Positions 35,317-44,186 of a stretch of 64,000 bases of DNA are shown piece after piece. The stretch covers positions 248,001-312,000 of the forward strand of contig NZ_FOKW01000001.1 of the NCBI RefSeq assembly GCF_900112205.1, written 5' to 3'. This stretch comes from Natronobacterium haloterrestre (GTDB lineage: Archaea > Halobacteriota > Halobacteria > Halobacteriales > Natrialbaceae). The notes beneath the pieces are model-generated. The model was not told the origin of the DNA and did not search any database. It saw only the letters and a list, made by a program, of their open reading frames with translations. Position numbers and translations under genes: made by a program. Within the stretch, counting starts at the first letter, position 1. Each line of letters begins with the position of its first letter.

Positions 35317-36184
35317 CGTACCGGATCACCTCGACGGCCGCGGCGACCAGTCCGCCCAGCAGGATGTACCACCGGCCCGGGAGGAACTCGGCGGCGACGA
35401 CGGCGGTCCCGAGCGCGACGACCCAGGGAACGAGCGTCGACCGCCCCTCCCACAACTCGGCCGCGAGCGCGACGAAGACGGCCGCGAGGATGAAGTCGAA
35501 CCCGTACCGCGTGGGATCGCCGACGAGTTCGCCGGCGACCGCGCCGAGGATCGTCGCGCCGACCCAGAAGAGCCAGATCGCGATCCCGCTCCCCAGCAGG
35601 AACGCACCCCGTGCGTTCCCGGCCCGCAGGTCCCGCATCGTCAGCGCCCAGTTCTCGTCGGCCATGAAGTAGAGACTCCCGTAGACTTTCGCGGGAGAGA
35701 GCCGCTCGAACCACGGCTGCAGCGCCGCCCCCATCAGCGAGTACCGAAGGTTGATCGCGAACACGGTGAAGACGATGGTCGCGGCCGGGAGCGGATCGGC
35801 CCACAGTTCCACGGCGACGATCTGGGACGCGCCCGCGAGGACGGTCCCGCTCATCAACGCCGCTTCGGCGACGCTCAGCCCGACCTGGCTGGCAAGCACG
35901 CCGAAAGCGATGCCGTAGCCGCCGACCCCGAGTGCGACCGGAAGGCAGTTGAGAAAGCCGGCCCGGAGCCCGTCCCGCCCGAACGTGATGTGGGCGGGAT
36001 CGGGGTCGGGGTCGGGGTCGGAACCGGGACCGGGACCGGGACCGACCTCACGTTCGAGTTCGGCCCCCGAATCGACGGCGGTCGCGGGATCGAGCCCCTC
36101 GCCGCCGTCGCGAGCGTCTTCATCGGTCCGGCTCGGCCGCTCGAGGTCGTCGGACGATTCGCCAGGTTCGGAGTCGAGATCCAT
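35309..36184 (-). CDS. azlC: AzlC-type amino-acid exporter subunit
   Basis: A 291-residue protein. The membrane part starts near residue 68 (FGRDGLRAGFLNCLPVALGVGGYGIAFGVLA). SVAEAALMSGTVLAGASQIVAVELW and FAINLRYSLMGAALQPWF are AzlC signatures; about seven helices. The N-terminal 65 residues are an unusual acidic extension with a run of Gly-Pro then Asp-Pro dipeptides (GPGPGPGSDPDPDPDP) coded by hexamer repeats. It forms an operon with azlD. The substrate (branched-chain amino acids) is inferred from the family. Confidence 0.88.
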   Translation of the reverse strand: MDLDSEPGESSDDLERPSRTDEDARDGGEGLDPATAVDSGAELEREVGPGPGPGSDPDPDPDPAHITFGRDGLRAGFLNCLPVALGVGGYGIAFGVLASQVGLSVAEAALMSGTVLAGASQIVAVELWADPLPAATIVFTVFAINLRYSLMGAALQPWFERLSPAKVYGSLYFMADENWALTMRDLRAGNARGAFLLGSGIAIWLFWVGATILGAVAGELVGDPTRYGFDFILAAVFVALAAELWEGRSTLVPWVVALGTAVVAAEFLPGRWYILLGGLVAAAVEVIRYDD

Positions 36185-36274
36185 CGAGGGTCTAGGTCAC
36201 CCTCCTGCGCTCGAGGCGTAAATCGTTCCCGAAACCGCCGGCGGGCGAGGGGGAGACGTCGGCCGCGGCCCCGG

Positions 36275-36565
36275 TCAGCGCCCGTCGCAGCCGCCTGCAA
36301 CCGGCGGGAACACCGACACGACGTCGCCGTCCTCGAGTTCCGTCTCGGGACCCTCCATGTGGGTCACGTCGCGGCCGTTCTTGAGCACGCTCAACTGGCC
36401 CCGGATCGCGCCGTCGCTGAGCAGTTGCCCCTCTAGCCCCTCGTACTCCGACTCGAGTGTCGCGAGCACCTCGCCGACGGTCACGTCCCCGCCGAACTCC
36501 CGCGTGTGTTCCTTCTGGCCGACGGCCTCGCGAAAGGTCGCGAAGAATCGCAGGTCGATCTCCAT
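36275..36565 (-). CDS. Ubiquitin-like small modifier protein (SAMP1/MoaD-like) with C-terminal extension
   Basis: A 96-residue beta-grasp protein. MEIDLRFFATFREAVGQKEH, VGEVLATLESEYEGL, ISVLKNGRDVTH-type strands and EDGDVVSVFPPVAGG match the MoaD/SAMP family. Normally such proteins end in the diglycine that is activated by an E1 (UbaA) for protein conjugation or sulfur transfer to molybdopterin. Here four residues (CDGR) follow the diglycine before the stop, so activation would need trimming, as with eukaryotic ubiquitin precursors, or the protein is inactive in conjugation. Confidence 0.85.
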   Translation of the reverse strand: MEIDLRFFATFREAVGQKEHTREFGGDVTVGEVLATLESEYEGLEGQLLSDGAIRGQLSVLKNGRDVTHMEGPETELEDGDVVSVFPPVAGGCDGR

Positions 36566-36614
36566 AGATGAGGGTCGTCGTCAGTCGACATAATACGGAC
36601 GGTCAGCGACGGGG

Positions 36615-36977
36615 CTACGACGCGGACGCGGCCGGCGAGGTAGTATAGGAGATCGACTCCACCTCCGCGCGCTCGAGGGCGTCGTCGATCGCGTTCGCAC
36701 CGATCTCGACCGCCCGGTCGGCGTCGTCGGCCGTAACCGTCACCGTGACCGCGAACCCGACGGTGACGGTATAGGGATCGAAGGGACCGGCCGGGTGCTC
36801 GTACACTTCGGCGCCGTCGACCGTCCAGTCGGCGATCGTTCCCTCGTCGGTCAGTCCCTCGAGCGTCTCGGTCAGTTCCGCGGTCGCCTCGTCGCGGGCG
36901 GTCGTATCGCTTCCCTCGTGTAGCGTGACGAGGGTGGTTCCCTCGCGTGAGACGGCAAACTCCGTGTCGCGCTCCAT
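36615..36977 (-). CDS. Hypothetical protein
   Basis: A 120-residue protein from ATG 36977 (MERDTEFAVSREGTTLVTLHEGSDTTARDEATAELTETL...). It appears alpha/beta: a strand-rich middle (PYTVTVGFAVTVTVTADDADRAVEIGANAIDDAL) and a small C-terminal strand. There is no signal peptide. Family not recognised. Confidence 0.65.
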   Translation of the reverse strand: MERDTEFAVSREGTTLVTLHEGSDTTARDEATAELTETLEGLTDEGTIADWTVDGAEVYEHPAGPFDPYTVTVGFAVTVTVTADDADRAVEIGANAIDDALERAEVESISYTTSPAASAS

Positions 36978-37110
36978 ACCGTTCACTGACACTGAACGGA
37001 TTTGAACCCTTGGGAGGAAATCGCGCGGTGTGAATCCACACGGCCCCCGAGCGACCACGCGAGTGTCGGCCGTCGACTTATCGGTCCCTATACCGGATTC
37101 GAACTCGAGA

Positions 37111-37383
37111 ATGACTCGTACTCGTGAGCGGCGCCAGGAGCGATCGACGCGTCGACGACTGCTCGGGACCGCGGGCGGGGTGCTGTCGACGGTCGTCCTC
37201 GCCGGCTGTGGCGGTCCGGGTGAAGAGGGCGGCGGCGAGGACGACGGGGTCCAGCCCGAAGGCGAGGAAGGAGAGACCGAATCCGAGGAAGGTACCGGCA
37301 ACGGTCAGGGCATGGCCGAAGAGGAAGAAGAGGAAGACGCCGGAATGGGCGAAGACGAGGAGGACGACGAGGACGACAGCTAG
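37111..37383 (+). CDS. Small acidic Tat-type lipoprotein
   Basis: A 90-residue protein with twin arginines (STRRRLLGTAGG), a hydrophobic stretch and a lipobox LAGC (Cys33). The mature part is almost only Gly, Glu and Asp, with runs of six and more acids. It is likely anchored outside the membrane. Function unknown; a spacer or ion-binding role is possible. The start at 37111 leaves the proper distance to the lipobox. Confidence 0.65.
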   Translation: MTRTRERRQERSTRRRLLGTAGGVLSTVVLAGCGGPGEEGGGEDDGVQPEGEEGETESEEGTGNGQGMAEEEEEEDAGMGEDEEDDEDDS

Positions 37384-37860
37384 GCGCCCTGGGGAGAGAA
37401 TCGGCGGGACGATCCGCCTTCGTACCGCTTTTCGGAGGAACGTCGCGGTCCGTTCCTGGCCCTGTCCTGTTCTCGTTCTCGAGCCGATACCGACCCGTCG
37501 CCCATCCAATGGATCGCCTCGAAAATCCGTCCGGATCGGGATCGCCTACGGCGCCGTAACGACCGCGTACACGGTTCGATAGAACGTATATGGCGCCCCT
37601 TCTCGTGTATGTCGCCACTTACAGACACGGTAGGGTCGATGATTATGTCGGCGGGTACGCGACCGTACTCGCTCGAGTCCGATGCGAGACGTGTGCCCCG
37701 TATGCGACGTGGTGACCGCAGCCCGACCGCCGTTCGGACGGTCCCGATTTCAGTCTCGAGGGTCGGTTGCGTCGGGGTCCCTGAGTGGTCGATCCCGGAG
37801 CTGGTGCTGTCGGCGTCGGTTCTCCTGTCCCGACCCTCGAAAACGGCGCCCGGAGCGATG
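37384..37860. other. Gene-free interval
   Basis: No frame here looks like haloarchaeal protein. Possible short frames on both strands have basic, Ser/Arg-rich shadow composition. No clear repeat or RNA seen. Confidence 0.5.
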
Positions 37861-38136
37861 CTATACGTCGACGTACTGGTCGACCCACTCCTGGCGACGC
37901 TGTAGAACGCGACGGCCTTTCGGCGTGAGCGCGTAGTAGTTCGTCCGCCGGTCGAGTTGCCCCTTCTCGACGAGTTCCTTCTCGACGAGCGTGTCGAGAT
38001 TCGGATACAGCCGGCCGTGGGTTACCGGTTGGTCGATGTATCGATTGATGTCGTCGAGAATCTCCTGTCCGGACGGTCGATCTTTGCCTGCGATGACGTA
38101 CAGCAAGTCACGCTGAAACCCTGTTAGCTGGTCCAT
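37861..38136 (-). CDS. PadR-family transcription regulator
   Basis: A 91-residue winged-helix protein: LTGFQRDLLYVIAGKDRPSGQEILDDINRYIDQPVTHGRLYPNLDTLVEKELVEKGQLDRRTNYYALTPKGRRVL. The GRLYPNLDTL recognition region and the wing (RRTNYYALT) are PadR signatures. It is the short haloarchaeal form without the C-terminal dimer domain. The target is unknown; it is divergent from the NUDIX gene. Confidence 0.88.
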   Translation of the reverse strand: MDQLTGFQRDLLYVIAGKDRPSGQEILDDINRYIDQPVTHGRLYPNLDTLVEKELVEKGQLDRRTNYYALTPKGRRVLQRRQEWVDQYVDV

Positions 38137-38310
38137 GGATCACTCTCTGAATATCGACGTTCATCGATTCGTGGCTTTGTTATAGAGCTGATACGACGCT
38201 CGTGTTGCTCGGAACGCGGCACGTAGGCCCAGAACGGGCTCCTTGGGACGACCGAAAGGGGGCTCGAACCGGGACGGGGCGCTTTTCACGAGCCCCGTTC
38301 TACGGCGGGT

Positions 38311-38856
38311 ATGAGCGACCGACTCGCCTGGGAAACCGGGGACCGACGAGTAGCGTACACGTGTCCCGGCTTCGACGTCGTTAACGAATCCGTTCGGCTT
38401 CCGGACGGGACCGAAACCGAGTTCGATTACGTCTCCGAACCGGCGAGCGTCTGCGTGTTGCCCTTTACGCCCGACGGCGACGTCGTCTGCATCGAGGAGT
38501 GGCGACAGGCCGTCGACCGCGTCAGTCACGGCCTGCCGGTCGGCGGCGTCGAACCCGCCGACGACGACCTCGAGGCCGCGGCCCACCGCGAACTCGCCGA
38601 GGAGACGGGTCACGAGGCCGAGCGACTGGAGCCGCTCGTGACCGTCGAACCCGCGAACGGCATCGCCGACTCCGTCATGCACTTCTTCGTCGCGTCCGGC
38701 TGTCGACCGACCGCCGAGCAGGACTTAGATCACAACGAGAGCATCCGCGTCCGGCAACGGGCGTTCGACGACCTCCTCGCGGCGGTACGCGACGGCGAGA
38801 TTCGCGACGGGCGGACGGTGCTCGCCGTGGCGTACTATCGGCTGCTCGAGGAGTAG
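38311..38856 (+). CDS. NUDIX hydrolase (ADP-ribose pyrophosphatase-like)
   Basis: A 181-residue hydrolase of nucleoside diphosphate derivatives. The Nudix box runs GVEPADDDLEAAAHRELAEETGH. Spacing fits GX5EX7REUXEEXGU, but the first Glu is Asp. CIEEWRQAVDRVSHGLPVGGVE upstream resembles ADP-ribose pyrophosphatases. The first 45 residues form the usual N-terminal strands. No partner genes. Confidence 0.88.
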   Translation: MSDRLAWETGDRRVAYTCPGFDVVNESVRLPDGTETEFDYVSEPASVCVLPFTPDGDVVCIEEWRQAVDRVSHGLPVGGVEPADDDLEAAAHRELAEETGHEAERLEPLVTVEPANGIADSVMHFFVASGCRPTAEQDLDHNESIRVRQRAFDDLLAAVRDGEIRDGRTVLAVAYYRLLEE

Positions 38857-38978
38857 CGACCGGAAAAGAAAATTCGGGATCGGTCGGGTCAGCCCCCGGT
38901 CGGCGGGTGCCCGCCGACCGCTCGCCCGGAGGTGGACTTCGGATCGATGTGAGGGACCGGCAGTTCAGTGGTCGTCGG

Positions 38979-40250
38979 CTACGTCGGGAGGGCGATCGAG
39001 GGTTCTTCGTCGTCCGTGGCGTCTTCGTCGCCGTCGGTACCGGTGTCGGTCTCGTTCCCGCCTTCGCTTTCGTCCGTCTCGTCGCCGGCGAGTTGCTCGA
39101 GCTCCTGGGTGTCCTCGAGGGTGACCGTCGCGGCGTTGGCGTCTTCGATCGAGATCGACGTCGCGGACGCCTGTGAGACGGTTTCGCCGTCCTGGCCGGT
39201 ATCGGTCTCGGTGTCGGCGTCAGCGTCGTCGGTCGCCTCCTCGTCTTCCTGGGTCCCGGCGTCGGTTTCGTTCCCGTCTTCGGTTTCCGTTTCGTTGGTC
39301 TCCTCTGTCTCCTGGGCGTCTTCGCCGTCTTCGGCTTCCTCCAGCGAGTCGATCGTCATCGACTCGATCGTGATCTCCTCGACGTCGAACTGCTCGATGG
39401 TGAGTTCGCCTATCTCCTCGCTGGTCGTTTCGTTGTCCTCGGTTTCGTCGGCTTGATCGGCGCCGGCGTCTTCGTCGGTTTCGTTCCCGTTTTCGGTCTC
39501 CTGGGTGTTTTCCTCGGTTTCGTCGGTTCCGTCCTCCTCGTCGCCGCCGTCGAACAGCCCGCTGATGAAGTCGCCGATCTGACTCAAGAGCCCGCCGTCC
39601 TCGACCTCGAGATCGTCGATGGTCATCTGCTCGACATCCATCGTCTCGATGGTGAGTTCCTCGACGGTGAGTTCGTCCGCGTCCTCGTCGATCAGGTCTT
39701 GACCGTCAGTGGCGCCGGCCTCGGCGGTTTCGTCGTCCGCACCGTTGGTTTCGTCGGTTTCGTCGGTTTCGTCGGTTTCGTCCATCCCGCCCTCTTCCTC
39801 CGTGTCGTCGCCTTCGTCCATCTCGTCGACGCCGCCGTCGTCCAGCTCGAGTTCCTCGATCGAGACGTTCTGGAACTCGAGTTCTTCGATCTCGATGTTC
39901 GAGAACGTCACGTCCTGGGCGGTCTCGTTGCCGTCCGTTTCGTTGCCGTCCTCGGTGGCGTTTACGTCGTCATCGGCGGTCTCGTTCTGGTCCTCCTGAT
40001 CGATCTCCTCCTGAAGGTCCTCGGACTGGACCTCGAACTCCTCGACGTTGAGTTCCTCGATGGTGACGTTCTCGACCGTCACGTCCTCGAGTTCGAGTGT
40101 CCCGACCTGTACGTTCTCGAGTGTCGCGCTCGTGCTCATGTCTCCGGCATCGTCCGTCGTCCCCGTGGTCGCACCGGCGAGGGCAGGCCCCGACAGCGCA
40201 ACCGCGAGTGCGACGAACAGGACGCCGAGTTTCTGTGGTCGTGAAACCAT
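38979..40250 (-). CDS. Secreted acidic pentapeptide-like repeat protein A
   Basis: A 423-residue protein with a signal peptide ([25 protein letters not shown]). It has five blocks in which hydrophobic residues occur in an exact 2-3 rhythm, a 5-residue period: about 42-76, 114-137, 194-217, 283-304 and 366-382 (for example [20 protein letters not shown]). Blocks are joined by Asp/Glu/Thr/Asn-rich linkers with DET repeats and many NET-type glycosylation sequons. The pattern resembles pentapeptide-repeat right-handed beta-helices, but the i-2 position is bulky (V, I, L, M) instead of small. No membrane anchor is seen after the signal peptide. It is a tandem paralogue of the gene at 40742. Function is unknown. 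Confidence 0.8.
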   Translation of the reverse strand: MVSRPQKLGVLFVALAVALSGPALAGATTGTTDDAGDMSTSATLENVQVGTLELEDVTVENVTIEELNVEEFEVQSEDLQEEIDQEDQNETADDDVNATEDGNETDGNETAQDVTFSNIEIEELEFQNVSIEELELDDGGVDEMDEGDDTEEEGGMDETDETDETDETNGADDETAEAGATDGQDLIDEDADELTVEELTIETMDVEQMTIDDLEVEDGGLLSQIGDFISGLFDGGDEEDGTDETEENTQETENGNETDEDAGADQADETEDNETTSEEIGELTIEQFDVEEITIESMTIDSLEEAEDGEDAQETEETNETETEDGNETDAGTQEDEEATDDADADTETDTGQDGETVSQASATSISIEDANAATVTLEDTQELEQLAGDETDESEGGNETDTGTDGDEDATDDEEPSIALPT

Positions 40251-40741
40251 GCGCTGGGGGCTACAGCCGTCTCCCGGCTAAAACGAGCCGACCGTTTCGG
40301 GATTAGCTCGCGGATTCGAGGCGACCTCTCGGAGAAACCGCAAGTTGGAATCGCGGCGCGGATCCTAATCAGCCGTTCATACTCTCGAGATCGATGATCG
40401 TCACGGTCTCCGATACGAACCGGAATATCGCCCGGAATCGGGGTTGTGCTTGCGCTCGCCGCCGCATTATCGCATCGGTCGAAGAACGAGGGTTTACCGC
40501 CGTTTACGATCGGCCGCTCGAGTCCCGAAGCCGTCCCCGAGGTGAAAGCGAGCGACGAGAAGAGGTGGCCTCGTCGCGGCCGCCCACCGGCTAATGCGCT
40601 GTCTCGTTATACGTCTCCGGACGAACCCGTCCGACGCTTCTGTACGGGATCTCCGATCGGACGGCGCTCGAGCGAACGGAAAAGCGGGTCGTCCGGCAGG
40701 TCGGCCTGCTCCGGCGACGGACGGACGCCGGCGTGTGCGGG
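40251..40741. other. Intergenic between the two repeat-protein paralogues
   Basis: No supported gene. It should hold the promoter of protein A at its left end; the rest shows no repeat or hairpin that I could support. Confidence 0.5.
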
Positions 40742-42022
40742 TTAGTTCAGGATGCCGACGGTCAGTCCGTCGTCATCGTCGTTTTCGTCGTCTGCGTCGT
40801 CATCGTCGGCATCATCGTCCGTGTTTTCAAGACCCTCCGCGTCCCCGACGGTGAACGACTCGGCGGTCGCGTCGCCGACGTCGATCGAGGTGGCGGACGC
40901 CTGGGTGACGGTCTCTCCGTCGCCCTCGTCTTCGCCGTCTCGGTCTTCCTCGTCAACCTCGTCCGTTCCTTCGGTTTCGTCGTCGACCCCGTTCTCGCCC
41001 GTCTCGCCCGTCTCGTCGGACTCGTCGTCCTCGAGGGCGTCTGCTTCGTCCTGGACGACGCCGTTCTCCTCGTCCTCGGCCTCGAGTTCGTCGTCTTCGG
41101 CGTCGACCGACTCGACGGTCATCGAATCGATCGTGACCTCCTCGACGTCGAACTGCTCGATGGTGAGTTCCTCGAGGCGTTCCTCTCCAGTGTCGCTCTC
41201 GTTGTCTTCGTTCTCCTCGGTCTCGTCGTCTTCGGGTGCGTCCTCGGTATCGAGTTCGTTCCCGGCTTCTTCGTCGCTCTCGTTGTCTTCGTCGCTCTCG
41301 TTGTCTTCGTTCTCCTCGGTTTCGTCGCTCGTCTCGTTGGTGTCTTCGGCCTCGTCGCTCCCGTCGTCTTCGACGGTCAACTCGTCGATCGTCAACTGAT
41401 CGACGTCCATGGACTCGATCGTGAGCTCCTCGACGGTGACATCGTCGGCGTCCTCGTCGATCAACTCGAGTTCGTCGTCGGTCCCGGATTCGTTTTCGTC
41501 GTTTTCGTCGTCTTCGTCGTTTTCGTCGACGCCGTTCTCGCCGTCCATCTCGTCGGCGTCATCGTCTTCAGCCATCTCGTCTCCCGCCATCCCGTCGTCC
41601 GTTTCGTTCTCCTCGAGTTCGAGTTCCTCGAGGGTCACGTTCTCGAGTTCGAGGTGTTCGACCTCGATGTCGGAGAGGGTGACCTGCGTGTCGTCGCTCT
41701 CGTTATCGCTCTCGCCGTCGTCGGTGTCGTTGTCGCTCTCGCCGTCGTCGGACTCACCGTCCGCAACCCCGTCACCGTCGTCGACGAGTTTCCGAAGTTC
41801 GTCCTCGTCAGCGTCGAGTTCTTCGACGTTCAGCTCCTCGATCGTCGCGTTCTCGACGGTGACGTTGTCGAGTTCCAGTGTGTCTACCTGTACGCCTTCG
41901 AGCGTCGCGCCCATGTCTCCGGAGTCGTCGGATGTGGACGTCGCACCTGCCAGGGCCGGTCCCGACAGGGCAATCATCATCGCGATCACGACGACTCCGA
42001 GTGTCTGTGGTCGTGAAACCAT
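40742..42022 (-). CDS. Secreted acidic pentapeptide-like repeat protein B, paralogue of A
   Basis: 426 residues; signal peptide [25 protein letters not shown]. The order of blocks equals protein [85 protein letters not shown]; and a C-terminal [17 protein letters not shown]. Linkers differ in sequence and are even richer in Asp, Glu and Asn ([10 protein letters not shown] type). Conservation of blocks but not linkers says the repeats are the functional part. An in-frame open stretch continues upstream of 42022, but the signal peptide fixes the start. Function is unknown; a cell-surface structural or ion-binding role is conceivable. Confidence 0.8.
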   Translation of the reverse strand: MVSRPQTLGVVVIAMMIALSGPALAGATSTSDDSGDMGATLEGVQVDTLELDNVTVENATIEELNVEELDADEDELRKLVDDGDGVADGESDDGESDNDTDDGESDNESDDTQVTLSDIEVEHLELENVTLEELELEENETDDGMAGDEMAEDDDADEMDGENGVDENDEDDENDENESGTDDELELIDEDADDVTVEELTIESMDVDQLTIDELTVEDDGSDEAEDTNETSDETEENEDNESDEDNESDEEAGNELDTEDAPEDDETEENEDNESDTGEERLEELTIEQFDVEEVTIDSMTVESVDAEDDELEAEDEENGVVQDEADALEDDESDETGETGENGVDDETEGTDEVDEEDRDGEDEGDGETVTQASATSIDVGDATAESFTVGDAEGLENTDDDADDDDADDENDDDDGLTVGILN

Positions 42023-42274
42023 GCAGGCCGAACTACCGGCAGTCCCGGAGTAAAGCGGAGCGACTGTTACGGGATTATCCCAGGGACAACTTCCGGGAGA
42101 ACGGCGGCGAGAAACGGTAATACCGGCTTCACGCCGTCGGATATCGTCACACTCATTGGGTTCGATAGAACGGGGGGTCCTCGAGCGGAATTCGCCTTCT
42201 GCTTGCGTTCGCTGCCGGGTATCCGCCTTACGGAGAACGGAACCCTTACCGCCGTGGTCGGTAATACACGCTCG

Positions 42275-43756
42275 ATGCGCGAGTGCTTCGAACTCAGGGA
42301 CGTCGACGTCGGCGGACGGATCGGCGAACTCACCGTCCCCAGAGCCGACGTCACGGTCGAAACCCCGGCCCTCCTGCCGGTGATCAACCCCAATCTGGAC
42401 ACGATCAGTCCCCGCCGACTCGCCGAGGAGTTCGGCGCGGAGATCCTCATCACCAACTCCTACATCATCCACGGCACGGAGGACGTCCGCGAGCAAGCCC
42501 TCGAAGAGGGGCTCCACGACATGCTCGATTTCCCGGGCGCGATCATGACCGACTCCGGCTCCTTCCAGCTCTCGGAGTACGGCGACATCGACGTCACGAC
42601 CGAGGAGATCCTCGAGTTCCAGCGCGAGATCGGCTCGGACATCGGGACGCCCGTCGACATCCCGACGCCGCCGGACGTCTCCCGCGAGCGCGCGACGGAG
42701 GAACTCGAGACGACCCAGGAGCGACTCGAGGTCGCCGAGGGGGTCGACACCGGCGACATGCTCGTCTCCGCGCCGGTCCAGGGGTCGACCTACCCGGACC
42801 TGCGCGAGGAGGCGGGTCGCCACGCCGACGCCACGGATCTGGACGTCTTCCCCGTCGGTGCGGTCGTCCCACTGATGAACGACTATCGGTACGACGACAT
42901 GGTCGACGTCGTCGCCGCCGCGAAACGCGGGCTGGGCGCGGACGCGCCGGTTCACCTCTTCGGCGCGGGCCACCCCATGATGTTCGCGCTCGGGGTTGCG
43001 ATGGGCTGTGACCTGTTCGACTCCGCCGCCTACGCCCTCTACGCGCGCGACGACCGCTATCTGACCGTCCGCGGGACCCGACAGCTCGAGGACCTCGAGT
43101 ACTTCCCGTGTTCCTGTCCCGTCTGTGCCGAGCACTCGCCCGACGACCTCCGTGCGCTGTCCGACCGGGACCGCGAGGAGGAACTGGCCGCCCACAACCT
43201 CCACGTCACCTTCGAGGAGATCCGCCGGATCAAACAGGCGATCCGTTCGGGGAACCTCCTCGAGCTGGTCGAACAGCGCGCCCGCGCCCACCCGGCGATG
43301 CTCGACGGCTACCGGGCGCTGCTCGACCACGCGGACCAGCTCGAGTCCTCCGATCCCGTCTCCAAGGGTTCGTTCTTCTATACGTCCCACGAGAGCGCGC
43401 GCCGCCCCGAAGTGGTGCGCCACCACGAGCGCCTCGAGCGCCTCGCAGTACCGGACTCGCTGTTCCTCACCGAGGGCGAGCCGGCCGGCGGCGACGAGTT
43501 CGACGCGTCCTGGCGCGTCGAGCCCCCCTTCGGACCGTTCCCCCGGGCGCTCTCGAAGAGCTACCCGCTGACGGCCGAAGTGCCGGAGCGGACCGACCGC
43601 GCGGCCCTCGAGGCCGCCGCGGAGGGCGTCGCCCGCCTGGTCGCGGCCAATCCCGGGACCGAGGTGACGCTCGGCCACCGCGGCTGGCCCGCGGGCGTAC
43701 TCGAGGCCGTGCCGGAGGACGTCGACCTGGTCGACCTGACGGCCGGGGGAGACTGA
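42275..43756 (+). CDS. tgtA: Archaeosine tRNA-guanine transglycosylase (TgtA)
   Basis: A 493-residue enzyme that exchanges guanine 15 in the D-loop of tRNA for preQ0, the first archaeosine-specific step. The catalytic Asp93 sits in [30 protein letters not shown] and [31 protein letters not shown] line the active site; the zinc site is CSCPVCAEH plus a later His. The C-terminal part after about residue 360 has the linker domain but no evident PUA domain; in haloarchaea that domain is found in ArcS. ATG 42275 (MRECFELRD) fits the family. Next is a TRAM protein gene. Confidence 0.94.
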   Translation: MRECFELRDVDVGGRIGELTVPRADVTVETPALLPVINPNLDTISPRRLAEEFGAEILITNSYIIHGTEDVREQALEEGLHDMLDFPGAIMTDSGSFQLSEYGDIDVTTEEILEFQREIGSDIGTPVDIPTPPDVSRERATEELETTQERLEVAEGVDTGDMLVSAPVQGSTYPDLREEAGRHADATDLDVFPVGAVVPLMNDYRYDDMVDVVAAAKRGLGADAPVHLFGAGHPMMFALGVAMGCDLFDSAAYALYARDDRYLTVRGTRQLEDLEYFPCSCPVCAEHSPDDLRALSDRDREEELAAHNLHVTFEEIRRIKQAIRSGNLLELVEQRARAHPAMLDGYRALLDHADQLESSDPVSKGSFFYTSHESARRPEVVRHHERLERLAVPDSLFLTEGEPAGGDEFDASWRVEPPFGPFPRALSKSYPLTAEVPERTDRAALEAAAEGVARLVAANPGTEVTLGHRGWPAGVLEAVPEDVDLVDLTAGGD

Positions 43757-43810
43757 TCCCGATTCCGTCGAACCACAACAGCAAAGGGGCGAGCCTCCCC
43801 GATTCGGAAC

Positions 43811-44176
43811 ATGCTCGGGGTAGCGTCGCTCGCGCTCGGCGGGATCGTGCTGGTGTTGTTCGCCGCGTGGATCGTCGGCCGACTCCGCGGCCGACTGGCA
43901 GGATCGGCGGATCGCCGGGAGTCCTACGAGCGCCACCGCGAGGCCCAGGGGCGGGAGCCGCCGGTCGACCTCGGCGACGTCGAACGCGTCGCCGTCGAGG
44001 AGTTCACCGAACACCACTCCGGCGAACGACAGGCCGTCGCGAAGGTCGAGGGGTTCGTCGTCTTCGTCGAGGACCTCCCCCGGGACCTCGAGGTCGGCGA
44101 CGTGATCGAAATCGAGATCCTCTCGTTCAACCGCGGACACACGTCCGCGACCGCACGATATCGCGGCCGAGCGTAG
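43811..44176 (+). CDS. Membrane-anchored TRAM-domain protein
   Basis: 121 residues: one N-terminal helix (about 3-24, GVASLALGGIVLVLFAAWIVG), a basic linker, and a C-terminal TRAM-type beta-barrel (ERQAVAKVEGFVVFVEDLPRDLEVGDVIEIEILSFNRGHTSATARY). TRAM domains bind RNA, often tRNA. Its place between tgtA and arcS suggests, but does not prove, a tRNA-related role at the membrane. It is 54 nt after tgtA on the same strand. Confidence 0.75.
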   Translation: MLGVASLALGGIVLVLFAAWIVGRLRGRLAGSADRRESYERHREAQGREPPVDLGDVERVAVEEFTEHHSGERQAVAKVEGFVVFVEDLPRDLEVGDVIEIEILSFNRGHTSATARYRGRA

Positions 44177-44186
44177 CTTTCGTTTT

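Noticed and set aside
36985..37020. tRNA T-arm-like GGGTTCAAATCC on the minus strand
   Set aside because: No acceptor, D or anticodon stems can be formed around it; the T stem itself is mismatched.
37609..37905. Possible 98-residue gene on the plus strand
   Set aside because: It overlaps the PadR 3' end, has shadow-like composition and no recognisable motif.
42023..44140. Long minus-strand frame upstream of repeat protein B
   Set aside because: It lies opposite tgtA and the TRAM gene and would hide a clear signal peptide at 42022.
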